From Beijerinckiaceae bacterium (lineage in GTDB: Bacteria; Pseudomonadota; Alphaproteobacteria; Rhizobiales; Beijerinckiaceae): DNA of 43,570 nucleotides. The position numbers and the translations under genes are program-made. This document shows, piece by piece, positions 19,932 through 30,236 of the stretch (position 1 is the first letter of the stretch; each line of letters opens with the position of its first letter). The notes under the pieces were generated by a model. The model was given only the letters and a program-made list of their open reading frames with translations, did no database searches and was not told where the DNA came from. The DNA lies in contig JALORF010000006.1 in the NCBI GenBank assembly GCA_025459195.1, forward strand, positions 1 through 43,570, in the 5' to 3' direction.

Positions 19932-20201
19932 TCAGAAGTCAGACGCGAGTCCCTTGACCTCCCAATCATTGTAGCGGACCGGCTCCAGCCCGCCCCGACC
20001 GTCGATCTCGCGCACTTGCGTCAACTCTGCCGCGCGCGCATCAAGCTCCGCCTGCCGCGCGGCAGCCTCGGCGAGTGCGCGCTGCGCTGCCGCGCTCAGC
20101 ACCTTGCCGGGCGCGGCATTCGGCAGCGACGGCCCTGCCGCCGCTGCTTCGGGCATGGCCTGTTCGGCGCCAGGCCCGGTTTCCGGAAGGGTTGTTGTCA
20201 T
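19932..20201 (-). CDS. DUF1674 / succinate dehydrogenase assembly factor 4-like protein
   Basis: C-terminus EIDGRGGLEPVRYNDWEVKGLASDF matches the DUF1674/SdhAF4 signature. Confidence 0.88.
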   Translation of the reverse strand: MTTTLPETGPGAEQAMPEAAAAGPSLPNAAPGKVLSAAAQRALAEAAARQAELDARAAELTQVREIDGRGGLEPVRYNDWEVKGLASDF

Positions 20202-20286
20202 GCGGCGGGGTCATCCTTGAGTTGGCACCTGACGAGGCACATATAGTCGCTTCGACCGCTTTTGTCCCGATCCGAGGAAGCATCCC

Positions 20287-21222
20287 GTGAACTACATGCG
20301 CACTGCCCTGCTGCTGGCGGCGATGACCGCCCTGTTTGGCGTCATCGGCCTGATGCTCGGCGGCGCCACCGGCATGATGATCGCGCTGGTCGTGGCCGCC
20401 GGCATGAACCTGTTCAGCTACTGGAACTCGGACAAGCTCGCCCTTCGCGCCCACAATGCCCACGAGGTCGATGACAGCACGGCTCCCGAACTGGTGGCCA
20501 TGGTGCGGCAACTGGCCGAACGGGCACAGATGCCGATGCCGCGCGTCTACATCATCGACGATCCCCAGCCCAATGCCTTCGCGACGGGCCGCAACCCGGC
20601 CAATGCCGCCGTTGCGGCCACCACCGGCATCATGCAGCAACTGACCTGGGAAGAACTGGCCGGCGTGATGGCCCACGAGCTGGCGCATATCCGCAATCAC
20701 GACACGCTGACCATGACCATCACTGCGACGCTCGCGGGCGCAATCTCGACCATCGCCAATTTCGGCATGTTCTTCGGCGGCAACCGCGAGCGCCCCAACA
20801 TGATCGTCACCTTGCTGGTCTCGATCCTGGCCCCGATGGCAGCCATGGTGGTGCAGATGGCCGTGTCGCGCTCGCGCGAATACGAGGCCGACAAACTCGG
20901 CGGCGAGATCTGCGGCAATCCAGTCTGGCTGGCCGATGCTCTGGCGAAGATTGCCGGCGGGGTGGCCCGCACGCCCAGCGAAAGTGCCGAACGGCATCCG
21001 CAGACGGCCCACATGTTCATCATCAACCCGCTGTCCGGGCAGGGTTTCGACAACCTGTTCTCGACCCATCCCGACACCGGCAACCGCATTGCGGCGTTGA
21101 TGGATCAGGCCGCACAAATGGGCTATGGAGCGTCTCCCTCGCCCGGCGGCTTTCTGAGCGGCTCGAGCAACAATCCCTGGGGTTCATCCGGCACGGGCGC
21201 AAGACGCGGCCCTTGGGGGTGA
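20287..21222 (+). CDS. htpX: Membrane zinc metalloprotease HtpX
   Basis: [22 protein letters not shown], zinc site [23 protein letters not shown]; multi-TM. Confidence 0.95.
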   Translation: MNYMRTALLLAAMTALFGVIGLMLGGATGMMIALVVAAGMNLFSYWNSDKLALRAHNAHEVDDSTAPELVAMVRQLAERAQMPMPRVYIIDDPQPNAFATGRNPANAAVAATTGIMQQLTWEELAGVMAHELAHIRNHDTLTMTITATLAGAISTIANFGMFFGGNRERPNMIVTLLVSILAPMAAMVVQMAVSRSREYEADKLGGEICGNPVWLADALAKIAGGVARTPSESAERHPQTAHMFIINPLSGQGFDNLFSTHPDTGNRIAALMDQAAQMGYGASPSPGGFLSGSSNNPWGSSGTGARRGPWG

Positions 21223-21247
21223 TGATCCCGCTTCCGGATACGCGCCC

Positions 21248-22627
21248 TTGACCCATCCTAAGATCCCGCGCGGGCGCAAGCCCGGCGCCCCTGCCGCGAC
21301 AGCTTCCGCGCCCGATCCGGCCATGCCGGGTCTGGTCGCGCGCCACACCGCGAGCCTCGCCTTCGAGCGCACGCTGGCAGCGCGCCTGCAACTCGATGAT
21401 GTGCTCGATCAGGAGATCGCGGCGGCGCGCGGTCTGGAGGGCCGCGATGCAGGTCTTGTCCGCGCCATCGCGGTCACCAGCTTCCGGCATCTGGGCACCA
21501 TCACCCGGGCGGTCGATGCCCGTGTCGAGCGCGGCGCATCGTCCCTGCCCCGTCCTGTGCAGGCCATCCTGGTCACGGCTGCGGCGCAGATCCTGTTTCT
21601 GGAAGCGGCGGATCACGCCGCTGTCGATCTGGCCGTGGCACAGACCAAGCTCCAGCCGCAAGGGTTGCGCTTTGCCGGGGTCGTCAACGCCGTGCTGCGC
21701 AAGATCGGTCGCGAGGCTGATGCCATCCGCGCCGGCATCACGGCGCCGGGCGATGATCTGCCACCCTGGCTGGCTTCATCATGGACAGCGCATTATGGCG
21801 CGGAGGCAACGGCCCTGATGGCCGCTTCGCTGGCCGAGGAACTGGCCCTCGACATTACCGTCAAGGCCGATGCTGCCGCCTGGGCCGAGACGCTGGGTGC
21901 CATCGTGCTGCCGACAGGCTCCTTGAGGCTGGCAGCGCGCACGCCCGTCCACGAGCTGCCCGGTTATAATGAAGGCGGCTGGTGGGTGCAGGATGCGGCC
22001 TCGGCGATCCCGGCCCGGCTGCTGGGAGCCCGTCCCGGCCAGCGCGTCCTCGACCTGTGTGCAGCGCCCGGTGGCAAGACCGCCCAACTCGCCAGCACGG
22101 GAGCCACCGTGACAGCCCTTGACCGCTCCGGCCCGCGTCTTGCGCTGCTCAAGGCCAATCTGGACAGGCTCGGCCTCCACGCCACCACCATCACCGCCGA
22201 TGCCACGACATTCGAGCACGAGCCCTTCGATGCCGTGCTGCTCGACGCGCCCTGCACAGCGACCGGAACCATCCGGCGGCACCCCGACGTGGCCTGGACC
22301 AAGACGCTGGCGGACGAGGCCAAGCTGATCGCCCTTCAGGCGCGGCTGCTTGATCGTGCCGCCGACCTGACCCGCCCAGGAGGACGCCTGATCTACTGCA
22401 CCTGCTCGCTTCAGCCGGGCGAAGGCGAGGATCAGGTCACCCGCATCCTGGCATTGCGGCCCGATCTGGCGCTCGAAGCCATTGCCGAGCCTGAAATCGG
22501 CGTGCCAGGTTGCACCACCCCGCGCGGCGAGTTCCGCGCCCTGCCCCATCAACTGCATGGGGACAGCCCGCGTCTTTCCGGCTGGGGAGGGTTTTTCGCA
22601 GCGCGCTTTGTGCGACAACCATCCTGA
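21248..22627 (+). CDS. rsmB: 16S rRNA (cytosine-C5)-methyltransferase RsmB/Sun family
   Basis: VLDLCAAPGGKTAQLAS, VLLDAPCTATGTIRRHPDVAW, LIYCTCSLQPGEGEDQV motifs; apparent TTG start. Confidence 0.92.
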   Translation: MTHPKIPRGRKPGAPAATASAPDPAMPGLVARHTASLAFERTLAARLQLDDVLDQEIAAARGLEGRDAGLVRAIAVTSFRHLGTITRAVDARVERGASSLPRPVQAILVTAAAQILFLEAADHAAVDLAVAQTKLQPQGLRFAGVVNAVLRKIGREADAIRAGITAPGDDLPPWLASSWTAHYGAEATALMAASLAEELALDITVKADAAAWAETLGAIVLPTGSLRLAARTPVHELPGYNEGGWWVQDAASAIPARLLGARPGQRVLDLCAAPGGKTAQLASTGATVTALDRSGPRLALLKANLDRLGLHATTITADATTFEHEPFDAVLLDAPCTATGTIRRHPDVAWTKTLADEAKLIALQARLLDRAADLTRPGGRLIYCTCSLQPGEGEDQVTRILALRPDLALEAIAEPEIGVPGCTTPRGEFRALPHQLHGDSPRLSGWGGFFAARFVRQPS

Positions 22628-22642
22628 CGGGATGGTGGCAAT

Positions 22643-24313
22643 TTGAGCAGGCGGAGTTCCAAGGCGACCGAAACGCGCTGGGCCATGGCGGCATGGCGAC
22701 GGCGCGCGGTGCTGCGCCTTGGCAAGACGGCGCGCGCGGTCTGGCCGTTCGGGCGTCTGTCCTTGCGACGCTTCCTCTTCGCGCCTCCCGATCTCAGAAC
22801 CACGGACGCCGCCATCGCCGCCGACATCTATGCCGGCCAGTTCGTGTTCACGGGCCGGGTTGTGAACACCAACGGGCTCTCGCCTTTCGACATGCCGCCA
22901 CCATCCCATGGCTGGGCCGAGGCGCTCTACGGCTTTGGCTGGCTGCGCCATCTGCACGCGGCCAATTCGGCGCTGGCCCGCGACAATGCCCGCGCGCTGG
23001 TGGCTGACTTCATTGATCGAAGCCGCAGGCCAGCCCGCAGCGCGATCAGGCCGCAGGTCATCAGCCGGCGGCTGATGGCCTTTCTGGCCCAGTCGCCGCT
23101 GGTGCTCGACGGTGCCGACCATGATTTCTACATGCTGTTCCTGAAAGCGGTGCGGGATGATGCACTGCTCCTGCGCGATGCGGCCAGGCTCAGCGATGAT
23201 CCTTACGTGCATCTTGTGGCCGCCATCGCGCTGACCGCGCTTGGCCTGTGCGTGGAAGGCGCCGAGCGGCTGGAACGCCGCCATGGCGCGGCTTTGTCGG
23301 ATTTGCTCGATGACCAGATCCTGGCCGATGGCGGCCATGTCAGCCGCAACCCGCGCGTGCTGGTCGACCTGATGCTCGACCTCTTGCCCCTGCGGTCGAC
23401 CTATGCCGCACGAGGCCTTGAGCCGCCACAGGGCCTTGTCTCGGCCATCGACCGGATCGTGCCGCATCTCAAGATGCTGCGCCATCCGGACGGTTCGGTC
23501 GCGCTGTTCAACGGCATGGGGGCGAGCCAGGTCGACGCGCTGGCGACCATCTTCGCCAGCCACGACACCGGCGGCCGCGCCGCCACCGAAGCTCCCTATT
23601 CCGGCTACCAGCGCCTTGCGGGCGGCTCGTCCGTGCTGATCGTCGAGAGCGGCCCATCGCCTCCATTCGAGGCCTCGTCCGAAGCCCTTGCAGGCTGCCT
23701 CTCCTTCGAGTTCTCCCATGGTCGCCAGCGAATTTTCGTCAATTGCGGCATTCCGCGTCAGGCGGGCAGCGAGCCACCCATCGAGTTGCGCGCCTCTGCC
23801 GCGCACACCGGCGTGACCTTCGCCGAAACCTCATCGTGCCGCTTTGTCAGCCATGCGGGCCAAACCCGGATTCTGGCCGGTCCGCGCCGTGTGATGGCCG
23901 GCCGCAGCCGCAGCAACAGCGGCGAACAACTGGCGCTCAGCCATGACGGCTACCAGACGCGTTTCGGCATCGGCATCGAACGGGTGCTTGGCCTCTCCGA
24001 TGACGGGCTTGTGCTCGAAGGTCGCGATCAGATCTCCGGCTCGCCACGCGGCGCACCGGATGATGCCACCCTGACCCTGCGATTCCACCTGCACCCCGGC
24101 ATGCGCGCCGAGATGATCGAGACCGGTGACATCGTGCTGACCTCGAACCGTGGCCTGTCATGGCGGTTCACCGCTTCAGGCGGCGCGGCCAGCATCGAGG
24201 ACAGCATGTTCTTTGCCGGCATCGACGGGATGCGGCGCACGCAGCAGATCGTCGTCATTGCCGAAGACCCGGCCCGGCCTGTCTCCTGGCAACTGGCCGC
24301 GATCAGTGCCTGA
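22643..24313 (+). CDS. Heparinase II/III family protein
   Basis: 556-aa ORF from TTG; YGFGWLRHLHA, DGGHVSRNPRVLVDLMLDLLPLR and the C-terminal SHDGYQTRFGIGIER region; position after rsmB is common in alphaproteobacteria. Confidence 0.88.
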   Translation: MSRRSSKATETRWAMAAWRRRAVLRLGKTARAVWPFGRLSLRRFLFAPPDLRTTDAAIAADIYAGQFVFTGRVVNTNGLSPFDMPPPSHGWAEALYGFGWLRHLHAANSALARDNARALVADFIDRSRRPARSAIRPQVISRRLMAFLAQSPLVLDGADHDFYMLFLKAVRDDALLLRDAARLSDDPYVHLVAAIALTALGLCVEGAERLERRHGAALSDLLDDQILADGGHVSRNPRVLVDLMLDLLPLRSTYAARGLEPPQGLVSAIDRIVPHLKMLRHPDGSVALFNGMGASQVDALATIFASHDTGGRAATEAPYSGYQRLAGGSSVLIVESGPSPPFEASSEALAGCLSFEFSHGRQRIFVNCGIPRQAGSEPPIELRASAAHTGVTFAETSSCRFVSHAGQTRILAGPRRVMAGRSRSNSGEQLALSHDGYQTRFGIGIERVLGLSDDGLVLEGRDQISGSPRGAPDDATLTLRFHLHPGMRAEMIETGDIVLTSNRGLSWRFTASGGAASIEDSMFFAGIDGMRRTQQIVVIAEDPARPVSWQLAAISA

Positions 24314-24327
24314 GCGCCGCCATGCTT

Positions 24328-25062
24328 TCAGCGCGACATGCTCAAGCTGGCACCTGACCGCGCGATCACGCCGGCCAGTGACGAGCCGGAATTGACCCGC
24401 ATGCGGGCCGCGACAGAGCCGCCGGGCTGATAGAGATAGACTTCGCCATCGCGGTAATCCCAGGCCGTGATCTTCTGGAGATCACGGTTGGCGCAGCCTG
24501 CCGCGCTGGCTCGATAAAGATCGAGCGCCGGAGAACTCGACAACTGCACGCGGCATGAGCCGCCAGTGGCCTCGCGCGCGGTCCAGCCACCGATCACGCC
24601 ATCGCGCGAGCTCACAGGCCCGCGCCCGGTGCTGGTGGCAGAGCCGCCCCCCAGCGTCGCAATCTGGCCGGAGCCGCCCTGAAGCGTCGGTGTCTCGATG
24701 GTGCGCGGTGCCGGTGGCGGTGTGGAGGGCTGGAAGAAAGGGTCGGCTGGCGGCGGCAGCGCGCCGGCAGTCCCGCCGGCAATCTGCGCGTCACCGGGCA
24801 CTGGTGCGCCACCGGGCGGTGGCAGTGCCTGGCTTTCCACTGGCGATGTCGCAATCGGCGGCGCCGACGGAAGCTGGGGGGCGGATGCGGCCGCGCCGCG
24901 TGTGGCGAAGGGCCCGCCGCTGCCGAACCGGTCGGCCCCGGCGCAGGCCCCGAGCAGAACGCCCAGCGACAACGCGAGGATGGCAGATCGGCCCGACGCG
25001 CGAACCAGACCCGCCGCGGGGCGGAAGCCTTGCCCCGCGCTGGCTATCCTGTGGATCAATTC
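24328..25062 (-). CDS. AprI/Inh metalloprotease inhibitor-like lipoprotein
   Basis: Signal peptide with lipobox (VLLGAC), Pro-rich linker, C-terminal IGGWTAREATGGSCRVQLSSSPALDLYRASAAGCANRDLQKITAWDYRDGEVYLYQPGGSVAARM fold pattern. Confidence 0.78.
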   Translation of the reverse strand, partial: ELIHRIASAGQGFRPAAGLVRASGRSAILALSLGVLLGACAGADRFGSGGPFATRGAAASAPQLPSAPPIATSPVESQALPPPGGAPVPGDAQIAGGTAGALPPPADPFFQPSTPPPAPRTIETPTLQGGSGQIATLGGGSATSTGRGPVSSRDGVIGGWTAREATGGSCRVQLSSSPALDLYRASAAGCANRDLQKITAWDYRDGEVYLYQPGGSVAARMRVNSGSSLAGVIARSGASLSMSR

Positions 25063-25191
25063 CATTGCATCAGCCCCGTTTCGCCTCATGCCGCGGCGCC
25101 AAGGCAGCGCCGCATGGCTTTGCGTGGCCGTGTCCATGGCGCAGGATGGTGGCGCGGATGCGGCAACGCAAGCGATGCCATCGTGCCATTC

Positions 25192-25992
25192 TCAGACCTG
25201 GCGCGCCACCATCATCTTCTTGATTTCGGCGATGGCCTTGGCCGGATTGAGGCCCTTGGGGCAGGCATTGGCGCAATTCATGATCGTGTGGCAGCGATAC
25301 AGCCGGAACGGGTCCTCGAGATTGTCGAGCCGGTCCCCGGTGGCCTCATCACGGCTGTCGATCAGCCAGCGATAGGCCTGGAGCAGCACGGCCGGGCCCA
25401 GATAGCGGTCGCCATTCCACCAGTAGCTCGGGCATGAGGTCGAGCAGCAGGCACACAGGATGCATTCATAGAGCCCGTCGAGCTTCTCGCGGTCCTCGCG
25501 CGACTGCTTCCATTCCTTTTCAGGGCGCGGCGTCGTGGTCTTGAGCCAGGGCTCGATCGAGGCATGCTGGGCATAAAAGCGCGTCAGGTCCGGCACCAGA
25601 TCCTTGATCACCGGCATGTGTGGCAGGGGATAGATCGCGACCTTGGCCGCCTTGCCATCCTTGTGGCTGCCGCACTCGTCGATACCGGTGGTGCAGGCCA
25701 GTCCGTTCTTGCCATCCATGTTCATGGCGCATGAACCGCAGATACCCTCACGGCAGGAGCGGCGGAAGGTCAGCGTCGGGTCGACCTTGTTCTTGATCCA
25801 GATCAGCGCATCCAGCACCATCGGCCCGCAATCGTCGCGGTCCACCGTGTAGGTGTCGACGCGCGGATTGGCCTTGTTGTCCGGATCATAGCGATAGACG
25901 CGGAACTCGGTGGTGTTGGTCGCCCCCGCCGGCGCAGGATGGCGCTGGCCCTCTGTGACGCGGGAGTTCTTGGGAAGGTTGAATTCGGCCAT
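25192..25992 (-). CDS. sdhB: Succinate dehydrogenase iron-sulfur subunit
   Basis: [80 protein letters not shown]. Confidence 0.97.
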   Translation of the reverse strand: MAEFNLPKNSRVTEGQRHPAPAGATNTTEFRVYRYDPDNKANPRVDTYTVDRDDCGPMVLDALIWIKNKVDPTLTFRRSCREGICGSCAMNMDGKNGLACTTGIDECGSHKDGKAAKVAIYPLPHMPVIKDLVPDLTRFYAQHASIEPWLKTTTPRPEKEWKQSREDREKLDGLYECILCACCSTSCPSYWWNGDRYLGPAVLLQAYRWLIDSRDEATGDRLDNLEDPFRLYRCHTIMNCANACPKGLNPAKAIAEIKKMMVARQV

Positions 25993-25993
25993 T

Positions 25994-26293
25994 TCAGTCG
26001 TCGTCCTGATCTACCAAGGCGTCCATCAGATTGTTGTTTTCTTCGATGCGCAGCATGCGGATATCGCGCACGGAAGGCGTAAACCAAGGGTAACGGCGCG
26101 CCATTCTCTGGACGATCCGAACACAACGAACAGCGTCGATGGTATCATCGCCAAAATAGCCGCTGCCCTGAACCCACTCGAAGCCACGCGTTGTCAGATA
26201 GTTTCTGACATCCGTGTAAGCGTTGTTCCACGACGTGCTCGGGTAGGTTTGCTTCAACATGTCCGTATCAAAATCAAACATGATCGCGTACAC
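25994..26293 (-). CDS. vapD: VapD-family endoribonuclease (toxin-like)
   Basis: GTG start preceded by GGGAGGGAGAAGAAGC: (V/M)[46 protein letters not shown]...[20 protein letters not shown]; YAIxFD, WxxAYTD, GFEWxQGS and WFxxSVRDIRxxRIE are VapD hallmarks. The frame also extends upstream to ATG 26377. Confidence 0.86.
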   Translation of the reverse strand: MYAIMFDFDTDMLKQTYPSTSWNNAYTDVRNYLTTRGFEWVQGSGYFGDDTIDAVRCVRIVQRMARRYPWFTPSVRDIRMLRIEENNNLMDALVDQDDD

Positions 26294-26391
26294 GCTTCTT
26301 CTCCCTCCCCGATTGTGACCAATCCGGCTGCCTGTGCCAAAAGCACCCTGCGTGCGCTCGCCGAAACCGGTCGCCATCGTGCGTCAGGTCC

Positions 26392-28221
26392 TCAATACAC
26401 CCGCGCTTTCGGCGCGATGTATTCGATCTCGTTCGACATCGTGTAGGTGTGGACCGGCCGGTAATCGATGCTGACCGAGCGCTTCGTGTCATCGATCCAG
26501 GCCAGCGTGTGCTTCATCCAGGTCTTGTCGTCGCGCTCCGAGAAGTCCTCGCGGGCGTGTGCGCCACGGCTTTCGGTGCGGTTCTGGGCGCTGTCCATGG
26601 TCACCACGGCCTGGGCGATCAGGTTGTCGAATTCCAGCGTTTCGATCAGGTCGGTGTTCCAGACCAGCGAACGGTCCTTGACCTGCACATCGGGCAGTCC
26701 GCCCCAGATCGCGTGGATCGCGTCGTGGCCCTCGTCGAGCACCTCGCCGGTGCGGAACACGGCGCAGTTGTTCTGCATCGTGGCCTGCATGCGGGCACGC
26801 AGCACCGCAGTCGGCGTGCCGCCATTGGCGTGCTGGTACCGGTTGAGGCGCGAGAGCGCGAGCGCGCTCTGGGCTTCGGTGATCTCGGGCTGCTTCTCGC
26901 CGGGGGTGACGAGTTCGGCACAGCGCAGGCCGGCGGCGCGCCCGAACACCACTAGGTCGATCAGCGAATTGGAGCCAAGCCGGTTGGCGCCATGCACCGA
27001 GACGCAGGCCGCCTCGCCGATCGCCATCAGGCCGGGAACGACCGTGTCGGGATCGCCGTTCTTCTTGGTCAGCACCTCGCCGTGATAGTTCGTCGGGATG
27101 CCGCCCATGTTGTAGTGCACGGTCGGCAGCACGGGGATCGGCTCGCGGGTCACATCCACACCAGCGAAGATGCGGGCGCTTTCCGAAATGCCCGGCAGGC
27201 GCTCGGCCAGGATCTTCGGGTCGAGATGGTCCAGATGCAGGTAGATGTGGTCCTTGTTCTTGCCGACCCCGCGCCCGTCACGGATTTCCATGGTCATGGC
27301 GCGCGACACCACATCGCGTGAGGCCAGATCCTTGGCCGATGGCGCATAGCGTTCCATGAAGCGCTCGCCCTCGGAGTTGGTGAGGTATCCGCCCTCGCCG
27401 CGCGAGCCTTCGGTGATCAGGCAGCCCGAGCCGTAGATGCCGGTGGGGTGGAACTGCACGAATTCCATGTCCTGCAGCGGCAGGCCGGCGCGCAGCGCCA
27501 TGGCATTGCCGTCACCCGTGCAGGTATGGGCCGAGGTGGCGGAGAAATAGGCCCGGCCATAGCCGCCTGTCGCCAGGATGGTCTGGCTCGACCGGAAACG
27601 GTGCAACGTGCCGTCATCCATCTTCAGCGCGACCACGCCGAGGCAGCGGCCATCCTCGCTCATCATCAGGTCGATGGCGAAATACTCGATGAAGAACTCG
27701 GTCTGGGCGCGCAGGGCCTGCCCGTAGAGCGTGTGCAGGATGGCGTGGCCGGTGCGGTCGGCAGCGGCGCAGGTGCGCTGGGCAATGCCCTTGCCATACT
27801 GCGTGGTCATGCCGCCAAACGGGCGCTGGTAGATCTTGCCGGCCTCGGTGCGCGAGAACGGCACGCCCCAGTGCTCCAGCTCATAGACGGCCGCCGGCGC
27901 GTTGCGCACCAGATACTCGATGGCATCCTGGTCGCCGAGCCAGTCCGAGCCCTTGACCGTGTCATACATGTGGAAGCGCCAGTCATCCTCGCCCATGTTG
28001 CCGAGCGCGGCCGAGATGCCGCCCTGGGCCGCCACCGTGTGCGAACGCGTCGGGAACACCTTGGAGATGCAGGCGGTCTTCAGCCCGGCCTGGGCGCAGC
28101 CGACCGTGGCCCGCAAGCCGGCCCCGCCAGCCCCCACCACCACCACGTCGAAGGTGTGGTCGGTGATGTCGTAGCCGTAGGTCTTGCCTTGCGGTGCGGC
28201 TGGCTTGTCTGCTGTGGCCAT
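26392..28221 (-). CDS. sdhA: Succinate dehydrogenase flavoprotein subunit
   Basis: [89 protein letters not shown]. Confidence 0.98.
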   Translation of the reverse strand: MATADKPAAPQGKTYGYDITDHTFDVVVVGAGGAGLRATVGCAQAGLKTACISKVFPTRSHTVAAQGGISAALGNMGEDDWRFHMYDTVKGSDWLGDQDAIEYLVRNAPAAVYELEHWGVPFSRTEAGKIYQRPFGGMTTQYGKGIAQRTCAAADRTGHAILHTLYGQALRAQTEFFIEYFAIDLMMSEDGRCLGVVALKMDDGTLHRFRSSQTILATGGYGRAYFSATSAHTCTGDGNAMALRAGLPLQDMEFVQFHPTGIYGSGCLITEGSRGEGGYLTNSEGERFMERYAPSAKDLASRDVVSRAMTMEIRDGRGVGKNKDHIYLHLDHLDPKILAERLPGISESARIFAGVDVTREPIPVLPTVHYNMGGIPTNYHGEVLTKKNGDPDTVVPGLMAIGEAACVSVHGANRLGSNSLIDLVVFGRAAGLRCAELVTPGEKQPEITEAQSALALSRLNRYQHANGGTPTAVLRARMQATMQNNCAVFRTGEVLDEGHDAIHAIWGGLPDVQVKDRSLVWNTDLIETLEFDNLIAQAVVTMDSAQNRTESRGAHAREDFSERDDKTWMKHTLAWIDDTKRSVSIDYRPVHTYTMSNEIEYIAPKARVY

Positions 28222-28225
28222 GGTC

Positions 28226-28624
28226 TCAGCCTCCAAAGGCGATCTTCAGGATTGCGAACACGGATGCGGCCCCCACCACCACCGTGAAGAACGTGTTGGC
28301 CATCACCGCCAGAACCTTCGCGCCTTCCCCGTGCACGTAGTCCTCGATGATGGTCTGCATGCCGAGGCGCATGTGGATGAGCCCCGAGATCACGAACAAG
28401 AGCATCAAAAGCGCCACGACGGGATGCGACAGAGTGGCCATGGCAGCCGCATAGGGCTTGCCGACCAGCGACAGCACGATCACCACAAAGGCGGCGGCCA
28501 GCAGCACGTTGGCCACGGCCGTGACGCGCTGGAGCCAGAAATGCTGGGTGCCGGAGCGGGCTGAGCCCAGCCCGCGGACATGGCCCAGCGGAGTGCGCAT
28601 CGACGAATGGGATGACATCGGCAA
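28226..28624 (-). CDS. sdhD: Succinate dehydrogenase hydrophobic membrane anchor subunit
   Basis: 3-TM ORF between sdhC and sdh[11 protein letters not shown]...[17 protein letters not shown]. Confidence 0.93.
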   Translation of the reverse strand: MPMSSHSSMRTPLGHVRGLGSARSGTQHFWLQRVTAVANVLLAAAFVVIVLSLVGKPYAAAMATLSHPVVALLMLLFVISGLIHMRLGMQTIIEDYVHGEGAKVLAVMANTFFTVVVGAASVFAILKIAFGG

Positions 28625-28630
28625 GATCCT

Positions 28631-29017
28631 TCAGCGCACGGCGTAAGCTGCGATCCAGATCAGGATCGTCAGCGGCACGGACACGAACAGCGTCATCCGG
28701 GCCATGTTCATGCGGGTCTGCGCCTCATAGCCATGGCCCAGATCCCAGACGAAGTGGCGCAAACCGCCGACCATGTGGTGCATCAGCGCAAAGGTGTAGC
28801 CAAACAGCACAAGCCGCCCGATCCACGAACCGGCCAGCCACTGGGCAGTCTCGAAGGAGGCAGCGCCAGATGCGGCCGCCACCAGCCAGAGCGCCAGCAG
28901 CAACGTGCCGGCATACAGCGCAGCGCCCGTGGCACGGTGGAAGATCGACATCGCCATGGTCCATGACCAGCGATAGATTTGCAGATGCGGCGACAGTGGC
29001 CGACTTTGATCCGCCAT
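28631..29017 (-). CDS. sdhC: Succinate dehydrogenase cytochrome b556 subunit
   Basis: RPLSPHLQIYRWSWTMAMSIFHRATG and HHMVGGLRHFVWD; start at MADQSRP preferred over an upstream TTG. Confidence 0.94.
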   Translation of the reverse strand: MADQSRPLSPHLQIYRWSWTMAMSIFHRATGAALYAGTLLLALWLVAAASGAASFETAQWLAGSWIGRLVLFGYTFALMHHMVGGLRHFVWDLGHGYEAQTRMNMARMTLFVSVPLTILIWIAAYAVR

Positions 29018-29282
29018 GTTGGGACCCCCGGGCTGATCCTTGGGCTGGACCAGTTCAAATTTCAAATTTCAGAGGCTCGTCATAGCGAATGGAACCCCGC
29101 GCTGCAATGCGACATGAGTACGAGGTGTTACAGATGTCGAAGGTTGTCATTGCACGCTGCGCAAGGTCAGGAAGGTTCGTGGATGCCCGCGCCGGAAGGC
29201 TTTCAAGGCCTCGTTCGCCTGGCCGGCCTTGCTTCGCACAAGGACCTGCGGTGCGACCGGACCAGTAGCCGGACAGGGCACT

Positions 29283-30053
29283 TCAAGCCGGCTTGGCAGC
29301 GGCCACGATGTAGTTGACGGCCGTATCGCTCGACAGTCGCCAGCCGCCGCGCAGCGGGTCCGGCACCATGCCGCGCGTCGACAGAACCGTCAGGCCGGCC
29401 CGTTCGAGCCCGGTGCCAAGCTCTTCCGGTCTGACGAACTTCTCCCACGAATGCGTGCCCTTTGGCAGCCAGCGCAGGATGTATTCCGCGCCGATGATCG
29501 CCGCCGCAAAGGCCCGGAAGGAGCGGTTCAGCGTCGACATGATCACCAGCCCGCCCGGCTTCACCGCCGCCGAGAGCGCGGCCAGGAAGGCCGGCACATC
29601 GGCGACATGCTCGACCACCTCGAGCGCTGTCACCATGTCGAAGCGTTCGCCATTGGCCACCAGCGCCTCGATCGTCGTCGGCAGGTAGCGGATGTCGAGG
29701 TCCATCTGCCGGGCATGGGCCATGGCGATGCCGATGTTGCGCTCGGCCGGATCAAGCCCGGTCACACTGGCCCCCATGCGCGCCAGCGGCTCGGACAGCA
29801 GCCCTCCGCCACAGCCCACATCGGCGACCGAGAACCCTTTCAGCAAAGCCACGCCCGAGGCAGCAAGGCCGAAATGCGCGATCACCTGCTCCCGGATGAA
29901 GGCAAGGCGCACCGGGTTCATGCCATGCAGCGGCTTCATCGGGCCGTTCGGGTCCCACCAGGTTGCAGCCAATGCGTCGAAGCGCGCGATCTCGTCCGCG
30001 TCGACCGTGGTCGCGGCGGCAGCGGCGGCGTGTCTTGCTCGATATGTCGTCAT
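29283..30053 (-). CDS. ubiG: Bifunctional 3-demethylubiquinol/2-polyprenyl-6-hydroxyphenol O-methyltransferase
   Basis: ARFDALAATWWDPNGPMKPLHGMNPVRLAFI, VADVGCGGGLLSEPLARMGASVTGLDPAE. Confidence 0.95.
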   Translation of the reverse strand: MTTYRARHAAAAAATTVDADEIARFDALAATWWDPNGPMKPLHGMNPVRLAFIREQVIAHFGLAASGVALLKGFSVADVGCGGGLLSEPLARMGASVTGLDPAERNIGIAMAHARQMDLDIRYLPTTIEALVANGERFDMVTALEVVEHVADVPAFLAALSAAVKPGGLVIMSTLNRSFRAFAAAIIGAEYILRWLPKGTHSWEKFVRPEELGTGLERAGLTVLSTRGMVPDPLRGGWRLSSDTAVNYIVAAAKPA

Positions 30054-30236
30054 CGCGGGTTCCTGGCCATGCGCCCGAAGGCCATGCCATTCGTCTTTCG
30101 CCGACTTTGCGCCAGCGGGAGAGCCATGTATACGCCCCCCTGTAATCCCCGTGGCGGTGCGAGGCGAGCGACATGGCATCGCAGCCCCGCATCATCCTGA
30201 ACGCTACCCGCACACTGGAACGGAACAGAGACCCGC

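Noticed and set aside
21779-23806. 675-aa minus-strand ORF
   Set aside because: Antisense shadow of rsmB and the heparinase gene; no recognisable domain.
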